A DNA stretch of 12,866 nt from JANNSX01 sp031403155 (GCA_031403155.1 JANNSX010000141.1:1-12866); one strand, 5' to 3'. Counted from the stretch's first letter, positions 6,228 to 12,866 are shown. The notes: generated by a model not told the origin, from the sequence alone. A program made the numbers and translations.

Positions 6228-7730
6228 ATGACCGCACACGAGAACTCGTCCAGACCGGTCCGCGCCGACGTCATCGTCGCCGGTGGCGGCACCAGCGGGG
6301 CCGTCATTGCCGCGCGGCTCGTCGAGGCCGGAATCGATGTCGTTGTGGTGGAGGCAGGCCCCGACTACGGCGCGTTTTCGGAAGGCCGCTGGCCGAAGGA
6401 CCTGCTCGCCGCCCATGCGCTGGCGCTCTCCCACGACTGGGGCTACGGCTCGGGCCCGCGCGAAGACCGCAAACCCTGGACCTTCGAGCGCGCGCGCGTG
6501 ATCAGCGGCTGCTCGGCGCACAATGGCTGCATTGCGGCCGTCGGACATGCGAGCGATTACGACGCCTGGGGCTTGCCGCTCTGGCGGACGGAGCTGCTCC
6601 GGCCTTTGTTCGCGACGGCGCTCGAGAAGATGCGCGTCCGGACTTATCAGCCAGAGGAGATCGGGCCGTTCCATGCGCGCTGTCTCGAGGCGGCCGCGCT
6701 GTGCGGCTGGCGGATGGGCGAGGATCTCTGCGATCTCGACGCGAATGCCTCGTTCGGCCGGGAGCCCGTCAATATCGTCGACGGCGTGCGCTGGAACGCG
6801 GCTTTTGCCTATCTCGATGCCGTGCGGGGCCAGGCCAACCTCCGCATCCTCGATAAGACGATGATCGACCGCGTCGTCGAGACGGGGGCGGGTGTGACGC
6901 TGACGGGGCGGAGGGATGGCCAGGAGGTCAGGGTCGAGGCGGAGCGGCTGGTACTCGCTGCCGGCGTCTATGGTACGCCCGCGATCCTGCAGCGCTCCGG
7001 CATCGGCGATCCCGAGCGGCTGAAGGCGGTTGGCGTGAAGACCGTTCTCGACCTCAAAGGCGTCGGCGCCAATCTCCACGATCACCCGATGGTGCATGCC
7101 GACCGCGCGATCGGCCCCGAGCTTCAGGGCTGGCTCGACGAGAAGGCCGCGAGCGGCTTCCTCCCCGAGGAGCAGACGCTGGGCAAGGCGATCTCCAGCC
7201 AAGCGCGCGACGGCATTTACGACATGCACGTGTTCCCGGCGGCCGCCTCGACACAGACGGCGCTGACCGACGGCTACGCCCTCGTCGAAGTCAGCTGCGT
7301 GACGCCGAAAAGTCGGGGCCGGATCGATATCGTCGCCGCCGATCCCGAGGCCGCGCCGAAAATCGATCATCGCTATCTGAGCGACGCGGACGGCCACGAC
7401 ATCACCGTGCTCCGCGACGGCCTGGTGATGGCGGAGGCAATGCTCGACTCGGCGCCGCTCAAGAGCTTGCTTGGCGAGCGCCGCACCGATACCTCGACGG
7501 ACGACGGCATCCGCCGCCACGTCACGCACTACTATCATCCGGTTGGGACCTGCATGATGGGGAGTGGCGCGGACGCCGTGTGCGACGAGCGCGGGGGCGT
7601 GCATGGCCTCGACCGGATCACCGTCGGCGACGCCTCGCTGATGCCGCAAATCCCGCGAGCCAACACGAACATCCCGGCCGTGGTGATCGGAGAGCGGGTG
7701 GCGCATTTCATGATCGACAAGAGCGCATGA
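6228..7730 (+). CDS. GMC family flavin oxidoreductase
   Basis: A 500-residue FAD-dependent alcohol/sugar oxidoreductase of the glucose-methanol-choline family. The Rossmann ADP-binding motif is DVIVAGGGTSGAVIAARL (14-31), with the FAD ribose acid E42 in VVVVEAGP. The GMC signature around ISGCSAHNGCIAAVG (92-106) positions the flavin. LAAGVYGTPAILQRSGIG (243-260) matches the second family signature. Catalytic residues are H437 (YYHPVGTCMMG) and N479 (RANTNIP). There is no signal peptide, so it is cytoplasmic. The electron acceptor and substrate (an alcohol, polyol or aldose) cannot be read from sequence. AGGAG (6217-6221) lies six bases before the ATG. The stop codon overlaps the next gene's start, so translation is probably coupled to the AHSA1 protein. 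Confidence 0.96.
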   Translation: MTAHENSSRPVRADVIVAGGGTSGAVIAARLVEAGIDVVVVEAGPDYGAFSEGRWPKDLLAAHALALSHDWGYGSGPREDRKPWTFERARVISGCSAHNGCIAAVGHASDYDAWGLPLWRTELLRPLFATALEKMRVRTYQPEEIGPFHARCLEAAALCGWRMGEDLCDLDANASFGREPVNIVDGVRWNAAFAYLDAVRGQANLRILDKTMIDRVVETGAGVTLTGRRDGQEVRVEAERLVLAAGVYGTPAILQRSGIGDPERLKAVGVKTVLDLKGVGANLHDHPMVHADRAIGPELQGWLDEKAASGFLPEEQTLGKAISSQARDGIYDMHVFPAAASTQTALTDGYALVEVSCVTPKSRGRIDIVAADPEAAPKIDHRYLSDADGHDITVLRDGLVMAEAMLDSAPLKSLLGERRTDTSTDDGIRRHVTHYYHPVGTCMMGSGADAVCDERGGVHGLDRITVGDASLMPQIPRANTNIPAVVIGERVAHFMIDKSA

Positions 7731-8653
7731 TGGCGAACGAGAATTTCCCCGCTCACAAATTGACTTTGAGCCGTCCCTTCGCCGCGACCCCCGCCGCCTT
7801 ATTCGACGCCTGGCTCGATCCCAACACCATCGGCCGGTTCCTGTTCCGCACACCCGGCGGCGTGCTGGAGTCAGTTGAGGTCGAGGCGAACGTTGGGGGT
7901 GCGTTCACCATTGTCGAGAAGCGCGGCGAGATGACCGCCCCGCACTACGGCACGTTTCGTGTGATCGAGCGCCCGAAGCGGATCGTCTTCGGCTTCGCGG
8001 TCGCGCGCGAGCAGCCGCCCTCCGAAGTAACGGTCGAGATCGCCAAGGCGGGGGAGGGCGCACTCGTCACACTCACACACGCGATCGATCCCAAATGGGC
8101 CGAGTACGCGCCGATGATCCTCGCCGGGTGGAGCCGGATGCTGGCGTCGCTCTCGGCGCTGCTGGCGATGGAAGCAGGGCAGGTGCTGCAGACGAGCCGG
8201 ATCATCTCCGCGCCGCGCAAGAACGTCTGGCAAGCCTGGACCGAGCCCGAGGCGCTTGCCCGCTGGTGGGGTGGCAAGGAGGCCGAGCGACCCGAGGTCG
8301 AGGCCATGGACGTGAAGCCCGGCGGTGGCTTTCGTCTGAGGATTGCAGCGCCCGGCCGGCCGGTGTTCACGATCAGGGGCACCTATCGGGAAGTCGAGGC
8401 CGACACCCGGCTCGTCTACGACGATGTCTGCGAGGCCGACGGCAAGCCCTTTTACGAGGAGGTGCTGGAGGCCGATTTCGCGGCGGCCGGCAAGGGCAAG
8501 ACACGCGTGACCGTCACGGCGCCGCTCGCCCCCGCTATGGGTAAGCAGTCGCAAGCTGTGCTCGACGAACTTCGAATTGGCTGGGCGCGCGGCTGGGCCG
8601 ACAATCTGGATGCGCTTGCGGCCGAGCTTGAGGCAAAGTCAGGCGCGACGTAG
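7727..8653 (+). CDS. Tandem AHSA1/SRPBCC domain protein
   Basis: A 308-residue protein made of two copies of the AHSA1 (activator of Hsp90 ATPase homologue 1-like, START/SRPBCC) ligand-binding fold. Domain 1 begins at LTLSRPFAATPAALFDAWLDP (12-32) and domain 2 at SRIISAPRKNVWQAWTEPEA (about 161-180). Each starts with the family's characteristic A-x-P-x-x-V/L-F/W-x-A-W element and has a central GG-x-F strand (GGAFTI, GGGFRL). Such domains bind hydrophobic ligands or act as polyketide-cyclase-like or stress proteins; no specific ligand is predictable. Two in-frame ATGs occur back to back (7727 and 7730). The first overlaps the GMC stop in ATGA, so translational coupling is likely. The duplication within one chain suggests an intramolecular pseudo-dimer. 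The frame is open further upstream to 7580, but that part overlaps the GMC gene. Confidence 0.93.
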   Translation: MMANENFPAHKLTLSRPFAATPAALFDAWLDPNTIGRFLFRTPGGVLESVEVEANVGGAFTIVEKRGEMTAPHYGTFRVIERPKRIVFGFAVAREQPPSEVTVEIAKAGEGALVTLTHAIDPKWAEYAPMILAGWSRMLASLSALLAMEAGQVLQTSRIISAPRKNVWQAWTEPEALARWWGGKEAERPEVEAMDVKPGGGFRLRIAAPGRPVFTIRGTYREVEADTRLVYDDVCEADGKPFYEEVLEADFAAAGKGKTRVTVTAPLAPAMGKQSQAVLDELRIGWARGWADNLDALAAELEAKSGAT

Positions 8654-8689
8654 ATTTTCCGGCAATCGGCACTCAAAGAGAGGACAGTC

Positions 8690-9142
8690 ATGCTTAGAGG
8701 TCTCGACCCCCTGCTCAATGCCGACGTGCTGCACGCTCTGAAGTCCATGGGGCACGGCGATGATCTGATCCTGTGCGATGTGAATTTTCCGGCGGATTCT
8801 GTCGCGCGCCAGACAGTCATCGGCCGGCTGCTCAAGATCGACGGCATGAGCATCGCCCGCGCCGCCAAGGCGATCCTTTCGGTCATGCCGCTCGACAGCT
8901 TCGTGCCGGCGCCCGCAGGCCGCATGGAGGTGGTCGGCAAGCCGCATGAAATCTTGCCGGTTCAGCAGGAGGTGCAGCAGGAGATTGATCTCGCCGAGGG
9001 CAAGCCGCTCCCCATGGCGGGCATCGAGCGTTTTGCATTCTACGATCTCGCCAAGAAAGCCTATTGCGTCGTCCAGACCGGCGAGCGGCGGTTCTACGGC
9101 TGCTTCGTCTTCAAGAAAGGCGTGATCGGGCCGGACGCTTGA
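8690..9142 (+). CDS. RbsD/FucU family sugar mutarotase
   Basis: A 150-residue protein of the RbsD/FucU family, which interconverts pyranose anomers (FucU, L-fucose) or ring forms (RbsD, D-ribose). The N-terminus MLRGLDPLLNADVLHALKSM followed by GHGDDLILCDVNFPA (21-35) is the family signature, with H22 and D30 in the expected active-site positions. The C-terminal RRFYGCFVFKKGVI (133-146) supplies the aromatic residues that close the pocket. Overall it looks closer to FucU than to RbsD, but the exact sugar is unknown. AGAGAGGA at 8677-8684 precedes the ATG. It is the last gene of the plus-strand run, 36 bases after the AHSA1 gene, and ends 10 bases from the converging NTF2-like gene. Its presence suggests the operon handles a reducing sugar. 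Confidence 0.92.
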   Translation: MLRGLDPLLNADVLHALKSMGHGDDLILCDVNFPADSVARQTVIGRLLKIDGMSIARAAKAILSVMPLDSFVPAPAGRMEVVGKPHEILPVQQEVQQEIDLAEGKPLPMAGIERFAFYDLAKKAYCVVQTGERRFYGCFVFKKGVIGPDA

Positions 9143-9152
9143 GCCAGCACTA

Positions 9153-9536
9153 TCAAAACATCCCGTTGCCGTGGGCCATTTCCTCCGGCACTTGCTGGAG
9201 CACATCCCAGTGCTCGACGATCTTGCCGCTCTCATCAAAGCGGAAGATGTCGATCCCGGCCCATTCGCCCGCGCCGGGCAGGACCTGGTGGCAGTGCAGC
9301 ACCACGAGATCGCCCTCGGCGATGGCGCGCTCGAAGGTGACGCGCTTGCCCGGATAGTCGCGCTGCATGGCCTCGAAATATGCGATGAACGCCTCCTTCC
9401 CGGTCTCCACATCCGGGTTGTGCTGGATGTACTCGGCTCCGACGTAGCGGGCGACCGCCTCGGCTGGCTTCGACTGGTTGAACATCAGGTCGTAGAAGGC
9501 CATCGCCGTCGCTTTGTTGTCGTCGAGCCGGCTCAT
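9153..9536 (-). CDS. NTF2-like / SnoaL-like domain protein
   Basis: A 127-residue single-domain protein of the nuclear transport factor 2-like superfamily (cone-shaped alpha+beta barrel). N-terminal helices carry AMAFYDLMFN (11-20) and the AEYIQHNPDVETGKEAF stretch (34-50), where YIQHNP is typical of SnoaL-like members. Later strands include AEGDLVVLHCHQV (73-85), WAGIDIFRFDESGKIVEHWDV (92-112) and the C-terminal VPEEMAHGNGMF. The fold serves enzymes (isomerases, cyclases) and ligand binders, so the role is not predictable. GGAG seven bases upstream of the ATG on the minus strand supports the start. It is divergent from enolase across 93 bases and converges on the mutarotase gene. Confidence 0.92.
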   Translation of the reverse strand: MSRLDDNKATAMAFYDLMFNQSKPAEAVARYVGAEYIQHNPDVETGKEAFIAYFEAMQRDYPGKRVTFERAIAEGDLVVLHCHQVLPGAGEWAGIDIFRFDESGKIVEHWDVLQQVPEEMAHGNGMF

Positions 9537-9572
9537 GCGTCACTCCGTGTGTGTGTCGGGCTTTGCGCGCGG

Positions 9573-9599
9573 GGATGCTTCAGTTATCAAGCGGCATCC
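9573..9599. promoter_or_regulatory. Dyad in the NTF2-like / eno divergent intergenic region
   Basis: GGATGC (9573-9578) and GCATCC (9594-9599) are exact reverse complements with a 15-base spacer holding CAGTTATC. The spacer overlaps possible -10 hexamers for both directions. On the minus strand TTCAAC (9612-9607) is spaced 18 bases from GATAAC (9588-9583). On the plus strand TTGCGC (9563-9568) precedes TTATCA (9584-9589) at 15 bases. A shared operator is possible but weakly supported. Confidence 0.25.
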
Positions 9600-9629
9600 T
9601 ATCCGAGTTGAACCCCGAGGGAGCCCCCC

Positions 9630-10910
9630 ATGACCCAGATCGTCGACATCCTCGGCCGGGAGATCCTCGACAGCCGCGGCAACCCGACGGTCGAGGTCGA
9701 CGTGACGCTGGAGGATGGCTCGGTGGGCCGCGCCGCCGTTCCGTCCGGGGCGTCGACCGGCGCGCACGAGGCCAATGAGCTGCGCGACGGCGACAAGACG
9801 CGCTATCTCGGCAAAGGCGTCCGCAAGGCGGTCGCGGCCGTCAACACCGAGATCTTCGACGCCATCGGCGGCATGGATGCCGAGGACCAGCGCCGCATCG
9901 ACCACGCGCTCCTCGATCTCGACGGCACGAAGAACAAGTCCCGCCTCGGCGCCAACGCCATTCTCGGCGTTTCACTCGCCGTCGCCAAGGCGGCGGCCGA
10001 GGCAACGGGGCTGCCGCTCTACCGCTATGTCGGCGGAGCGCAAGCGCATGTTCTCCCCGTGCCGATGATGAACATCATCAATGGCGGCGCGCATGCCGAC
10101 AATCCCATCGACTTCCAGGAGTTCATGATCCTGCCGGTCGGCGCGGAGACCTGCGCCGATGCCATCCGCTGGGGCGCGGAGATATTTCACACCCTCAAGA
10201 AGCAGCTGAAGGATGCCGGTGAGAACACGGCCGTCGGCGATGAGGGCGGCTTCGCCCCCAATCTCAAATCAGCCGACGCGGCGCTCGCCTTCATCATGAA
10301 GTCGATCGAGGCGGCGGGCTCCCGGCCGGGCGAGCAGGTGCTGATCGGTCTCGACTGCGCCGCGACCGAGTATTTCAAGAAGGCCAAGTACAAGATGGAA
10401 GGCGAGGGCAAGACGCTGGACAGTGCCGGCAATGCCAAATTCCTCGCTGATCTCGTCAAACGCTATCCGATCGCCTCCATCGAGGACGGCATGGCCGAGG
10501 ACGACTGGGACGGCTGGAAGGTGCTGACGGAATTGGTTGGCTCGAAATGCCAGCTCGTCGGCGACGATCTCTTCGTCACCAACACCGAACGCCTCTCCCA
10601 AGGGATCGAAAAAGGCATCGCCAATTCCATCCTCGTCAAGGTCAACCAGATCGGCACGCTGACCGAGGCGCTCGCCGCCGTCGACATGGCTCACCGCGCC
10701 TCCTATACCGCCGTTATGTCTCACCGCTCCGGCGAGACGGAGGACGCGACCATCGCCGATCTGGCCGTTGCAACCAACTGCGGGCAGATCAAAACCGGCT
10801 CGCTCTCTCGCTCCGATCGCCTCGCCAAATACAACCAGCTCATCCGCATCGAGGAAGAGTTGGGAGATGCTTCAAGCTATGCCGGGCGGGGGGCTCTGCG
10901 GAACAGGTGA
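9630..10910 (+). CDS. eno: Enolase (phosphopyruvate hydratase)
   Basis: A complete 426-residue bacterial enolase, interconverting 2-phosphoglycerate and phosphoenolpyruvate in glycolysis and gluconeogenesis. The mobile catalytic loop SGASTGAHEANELRDGD (39-55) is intact. The acid/base Glu is E205 in GDEGGF, the Mg ligands are D242 (GLDCAATE), E285 (SIEDGM) and D312 (GDDLFVTN), and the catalytic Lys is K337 (ILVKVNQIGT). The enolase signature ILVKVNQIGTLTE and the SHRSGETED loop (364-372) are both present. The C-terminus EEELGDASSYAGRGALR is of the usual alphaproteobacterial type. GAGGGAG (9617-9623) lies six bases before the ATG. It is cytoplasmic, and bacterial enolase can also join the RNA degradosome. 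The next gene in the same direction begins after 124 bases. Confidence 0.99.
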   Translation: MTQIVDILGREILDSRGNPTVEVDVTLEDGSVGRAAVPSGASTGAHEANELRDGDKTRYLGKGVRKAVAAVNTEIFDAIGGMDAEDQRRIDHALLDLDGTKNKSRLGANAILGVSLAVAKAAAEATGLPLYRYVGGAQAHVLPVPMMNIINGGAHADNPIDFQEFMILPVGAETCADAIRWGAEIFHTLKKQLKDAGENTAVGDEGGFAPNLKSADAALAFIMKSIEAAGSRPGEQVLIGLDCAATEYFKKAKYKMEGEGKTLDSAGNAKFLADLVKRYPIASIEDGMAEDDWDGWKVLTELVGSKCQLVGDDLFVTNTERLSQGIEKGIANSILVKVNQIGTLTEALAAVDMAHRASYTAVMSHRSGETEDATIADLAVATNCGQIKTGSLSRSDRLAKYNQLIRIEEELGDASSYAGRGALRNR

Positions 10911-10978
10911 ATTCAGCCTGTCATAAATCGGGTCTGAGCTTTACGCGGCCTTAACCGGACCTCTGGCACTCTCTGGTG

Positions 10979-10994
10979 GTCAGCCAAGGCTGAC
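10979..10994. repeat. Short perfect inverted repeat between eno and the ftsB-like gene
   Basis: GTCAGCC (10979-10985) and GGCTGAC (10988-10994) are exact reverse complements separated by AA. No T-run follows, so it is unlikely to be a strong intrinsic terminator for eno. It lies 41 bases upstream of the FtsB-like start codon at 11035. An operator or transcript-stabilising hairpin is possible. Confidence 0.4.
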
Positions 10995-11034
10995 ACAAAT
11001 GGTCTGGTTTCGCGTACATCATCCCGGAGCGTCG

Positions 11035-11337
11035 ATGGTCCGAAACAGCAAACGACGGCAGAACTGGGTTATGCTTGTCTGCCTGATGCTGACCACTTAC
11101 TTCGGCTTTCACGCCATCAAGGGCAAACATGGTCTCGAGGCACAAACCGAGTTCTCGTTGAGAGCCGAAAGGCTCAAAGTCGAGCTCGCGAGCCTCGAGA
11201 CCATGCGCTCTGATCTGGAGCGCGATATCGCTCTCCTCGACGACAAGGCCCTCGATCCCGACTACCTTGATGAGCTGGCCCGTAGCGTCGCCGGCTTCGC
11301 CAAACCCGGCGACATCGTCATCCTCGACCCCCAATAG
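11035..11337 (+). CDS. ftsB: FtsB/DivIC-like septum formation protein
   Basis: A 100-residue bitopic membrane protein of the septum formation initiator (FtsB/DivIC) family. A basic cytoplasmic N-terminus (VRNSKRRQNW) is followed by one transmembrane helix (about 11-28), then HAIKGKHGLEAQ, a typical post-membrane element. A coiled-coil segment runs to about 70 (LRAERLKVELASLETMRSDLE), and the C-terminal LDELARSVAGFAKPGDIVIL is the conserved periplasmic end. FtsB works with FtsL and FtsQ in the divisome to activate septal peptidoglycan synthesis. I chose ATG 11035 over 10999 because GGAG (11026-11029) sits five bases before it and the length then matches the family. It lies between eno and pdhA, the usual alphaproteobacterial position. 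The symbol rests on family and synteny, not on close identity. Confidence 0.85.
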   Translation: MVRNSKRRQNWVMLVCLMLTTYFGFHAIKGKHGLEAQTEFSLRAERLKVELASLETMRSDLERDIALLDDKALDPDYLDELARSVAGFAKPGDIVILDPQ

Positions 11338-11357
11338 TCCCGATCCCGCGGCCTTGG

Positions 11358-11387
11358 TTGTCGGCGGGGCCGAACGATTGCTATAGT
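11358..11387 (+). promoter_or_regulatory. Candidate promoter for pdhA
   Basis: TTGTCG (11358-11363) and TATAGT (11382-11387) are separated by 18 bases. The hexamers fit an alphaproteobacterial housekeeping promoter. Transcription would start near 11394, giving a leader of about 27 nt before the ATG at 11421. It would allow pdhA expression independent of the ftsB-like gene. Confidence 0.45.
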
Positions 11388-11420
11388 CGCGCCTTCGATT
11401 TCAAACCCGAAGGCCCGGAA

Positions 11421-12437
11421 ATGGCGGCGAAATCCTCGAATGACGGTCGCGGCAAGAAGACTTCCGGCCCGCCAGAGTTGCCGGAGGCCGAAGAGCTGCA
11501 GGCCTACCGGGACATGCTGCTCATCCGCCGCTTCGAGGAAAAGGCCGGCCAGCTCTATGGCATGGGCTTCATCGGCGGCTTCTGCCACCTCTATATCGGG
11601 CAGGAGGCGGTGGTCGTTGGCATGCAGATGGCGCTGAAGCCCGGCGACCAGGTCATCACGGCCTATCGCGATCATGGCCATATGCTGGCAACCGGCATGG
11701 AGGCCAAGGGCGTGATGGCCGAGCTCACCGGACGGCGGGGCGGCTATTCCCGCGGCAAGGGCGGCTCGATGCACATGTTCTCCGTCGAGAAGGGCTTCTT
11801 CGGCGGCCATGGCATCGTCGGCGGCCAGGTGCCGCTCGGCACGGGCTTGGCCTTCGCCAACAAGTATCGCGGCAACGACAATGTCTCCCTCACCTATTTC
11901 GGCGACGGCGCGGCCAACCAGGGCCAGGTCTACGAGGCTTTCAACATGGCGGAGCTGTGGAAGCTCCCGGTCATCTACATCATCGAGAACAACCGATACG
12001 CCATGGGCACGGCCATCGAGCGATCGTCCGCCACCACCAACCTCTCCCAGCGCGGCGCCTCCTTCGGCATCCCGGGCGAGCAGGTCGACGGCATGGATGT
12101 CAGGGCGGTGAAGGCGGCGGGCGAGAAAGCGGTCAAGAATGCGCGCGCCGGCAAGGGGCCGATGATCCTGGAAATGCTGACCTACCGCTATCGCGGCCAC
12201 TCGATGTCGGATCCGGCAAAATATCGGACGCGTGAGGAGGTCGATAAGGTTCGCGCCGAGACCGATCCGATCGAGATGGTGGCGCGACGGTTGGTCGAGA
12301 CGAAGCGGGCGAGTGAAGAGGACTTGAAACGCATGGACAAGGAGGTCCGCGCGGTCGTCAACGAGAGTGCCGAGTTCGCTCAGACGGACCCGGAGCCGGA
12401 TGTGCGCGAGCTTTACACGGATGTGGTGGTGGGGTGA
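11421..12437 (+). CDS. pdhA: Pyruvate dehydrogenase E1 component, alpha subunit
   Basis: A 338-residue E1 alpha of the heterotetrameric type. It carries the thiamine diphosphate motif GDGAANQGQVYEAFNMA (161-177) ending in IENN (188-191). Other family landmarks are FCHLYIGQEAVVVG (54-67), AYRDHGHMLATG (81-92), the GGSMHMFS loop (114-121), GHGIVGGQVPLGTG (129-142) and YRYRGHSMSDPAKYRT (255-270). With E1 beta it decarboxylates pyruvate and passes the acetyl group to the E2 lipoyl domain, feeding the TCA cycle. The N-terminal 20 residues are a Lys/Pro-rich extension. I chose ATG 11421 over an upstream in-frame TTG at 11358, which would overlap the promoter and adds no conserved residues. AGG at 11411-11413 is a modest ribosome binding site. 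The stop overlaps the next gene's start in GTGA. No pdhB is visible downstream. Confidence 0.97.
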   Translation: MAAKSSNDGRGKKTSGPPELPEAEELQAYRDMLLIRRFEEKAGQLYGMGFIGGFCHLYIGQEAVVVGMQMALKPGDQVITAYRDHGHMLATGMEAKGVMAELTGRRGGYSRGKGGSMHMFSVEKGFFGGHGIVGGQVPLGTGLAFANKYRGNDNVSLTYFGDGAANQGQVYEAFNMAELWKLPVIYIIENNRYAMGTAIERSSATTNLSQRGASFGIPGEQVDGMDVRAVKAAGEKAVKNARAGKGPMILEMLTYRYRGHSMSDPAKYRTREEVDKVRAETDPIEMVARRLVETKRASEEDLKRMDKEVRAVVNESAEFAQTDPEPDVRELYTDVVVG

Positions 12438-12808
12438 GTGAGATTCGCGATCTGGCGGTTTGGGTTTTCGTATTGCTCATGATTGCCGGTGTCGCCTCTT
12501 GGGTCTTGATGATGGTTTCAGCCATCGCAACTCGTGTGGCCTTCATGCGCTATTCTGAGAATGCAATGCCAAGTCTGAGCTACTTTAAGAAGCACCGACT
12601 CTACAACCAAATGATCTTCAGTCCCGACAAGTACCAAAGCGATTTTGGGGCGGATCAGACGGGGCAACTCAGAAGGTTCCTCGTCTGGCGCAATCGCTTG
12701 ATTCTGGGCGCCACCAGTTTCGTTTCTCTTGCAGTGGGGGCGTGGGTCGTTGTCGGCCTCTTCAAATTCCTCGCCTACGTCTACATCAAAGGCCAGCAGG
12801 CAGGTTGA
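12434..12808 (+). CDS. Orphan two-helix membrane protein after pdhA
   Basis: A 124-residue protein I do not recognise. It starts at GTG 12434, overlapping the pdhA stop by four bases (GTGA), so translation is probably coupled to pdhA. Hydrophobic segments at about 7-33 (VWVFVLLMIAGVASWVLMMV) and about 88-116 predict two transmembrane helices. The loop between them is polar and aromatic, with SLSYFKKHRLYNQMIF and GADQTGQLRRF. The base composition is visibly more AT-rich than pdhA, with codons such as AGA, TAC/CAA and ATT that are rarer in the neighbouring genes, which hints at recent acquisition. Nothing ties it to pyruvate dehydrogenase function. The next gene starts four bases after its stop. 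Coding is likely from the coupled start and clean membrane pattern. Confidence 0.7.
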   Translation: MSEIRDLAVWVFVLLMIAGVASWVLMMVSAIATRVAFMRYSENAMPSLSYFKKHRLYNQMIFSPDKYQSDFGADQTGQLRRFLVWRNRLILGATSFVSLAVGAWVVVGLFKFLAYVYIKGQQAG

Positions 12809-12811
12809 TCG

Positions 12812-12866
12812 ATGGCCGATGCGGCGAAGAAGCAAGCGACCTACGCCGATATCGAGGCCCTGCCGC
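12812..12866 (+). CDS. Start of a Uma2 (DUF820)-like gene, cut by the window edge
   Basis: Only the first 18 codons are present: MADAAKKQATYADIEALP. A small, Lys-containing lead followed by ATYADIEALP resembles the N-terminus of Uma2 family (DUF820, PD-(D/E)XK-like nuclease fold) proteins, which commonly begin with an A-T-Y-x-D-x-x-x-x-P pattern. It does not look like pyruvate dehydrogenase E1 beta, which would show a lipoyl domain or the MTEITVREAL-type start. AGG at 12802-12804 is a weak ribosome binding site. The catalytic region is outside the window, so the assignment is an inference from a very short stretch. Confidence 0.5.
   Translation, partial: MADAAKKQATYADIEALP

Noticed and set aside
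6078..7853. 591-residue minus-strand open frame opposite the GMC gene
   Set aside because: It is longer than the GMC gene, but it shows no family motifs, while the plus strand carries every GMC signature; it is a GC-rich antisense shadow.
11262..12200. 312-residue minus-strand open frame opposite pdhA
   Set aside because: The plus-strand product has complete thiamine diphosphate motifs; the antisense frame resembles nothing and crosses the ftsB-pdhA spacer.
12812..12866. Start of pdhB (E1 beta)
   Set aside because: The 18 visible residues match neither a lipoyl domain nor the usual E1 beta N-terminus and fit a Uma2-like start better.

Overview
The window is GC-rich chromosomal DNA, most likely from an alphaproteobacterium of the Hyphomicrobiales (Rhizobiales) type. 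Three things point there: the gene order enolase - FtsB-like septum protein - pyruvate dehydrogenase E1 alpha, which is a familiar alphaproteobacterial arrangement; the strong G/C third-position bias; and intergenic palindromes containing a CGTCATCCCGGCC core. I see no rRNA, tRNA, CRISPR array, transposase or phage gene. Genus and species cannot be decided from the sequence alone.

Layout. Positions 1-383 hold no convincing gene but contain several inverted repeats. A two-gene unit follows (384-1907): a small two-helix membrane protein and a secreted protein with lytic-transglycosylase-like motifs. The spacer 1908-2222 carries two copies of a palindromic repeat in opposite orientation. Next is a two-gene operon (2223-3998): a VOC (glyoxalase/extradiol dioxygenase fold) protein and a mandelate racemase/muconate lactonizing enzyme-type member of the enolase superfamily. 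Converging on it from the minus strand are a GNAT acetyltransferase (4005-4508) and, further upstream, a NUDIX hydrolase (4774-5235).

Divergent from the NUDIX gene is a probable four-gene operon (5275-9142): metallophosphoesterase, GMC flavin oxidoreductase, a tandem AHSA1/SRPBCC protein that overlaps the GMC stop codon, and an RbsD/FucU-type sugar mutarotase. A minus-strand NTF2/SnoaL-like gene (9153-9536) converges on its end. Enolase (9630-10910), an FtsB/DivIC-like protein (11035-11337) and pdhA (11421-12437) follow on the plus strand. Where pdhB would be expected, the window instead has a more AT-rich orphan membrane-protein gene (12434-12808) and the first 18 codons of a gene that resembles the Uma2 (DUF820) family.

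How the genes may work together. Enolase and PDH E1 alpha are central carbon metabolism, and FtsB is cell division. The mutarotase, GMC oxidase and enolase-superfamily protein could form an aldose oxidation route (anomer interconversion, oxidation to a lactone, dehydration of the aldonate). No transporter, lactonase or aldolase is visible, so this is only a hypothesis. Most of the window is ordinary chromosome. The points most worth checking are the putative peptidoglycan-active secreted protein, the repeat pair, the sugar-oxidation hypothesis and the interrupted pdh locus.
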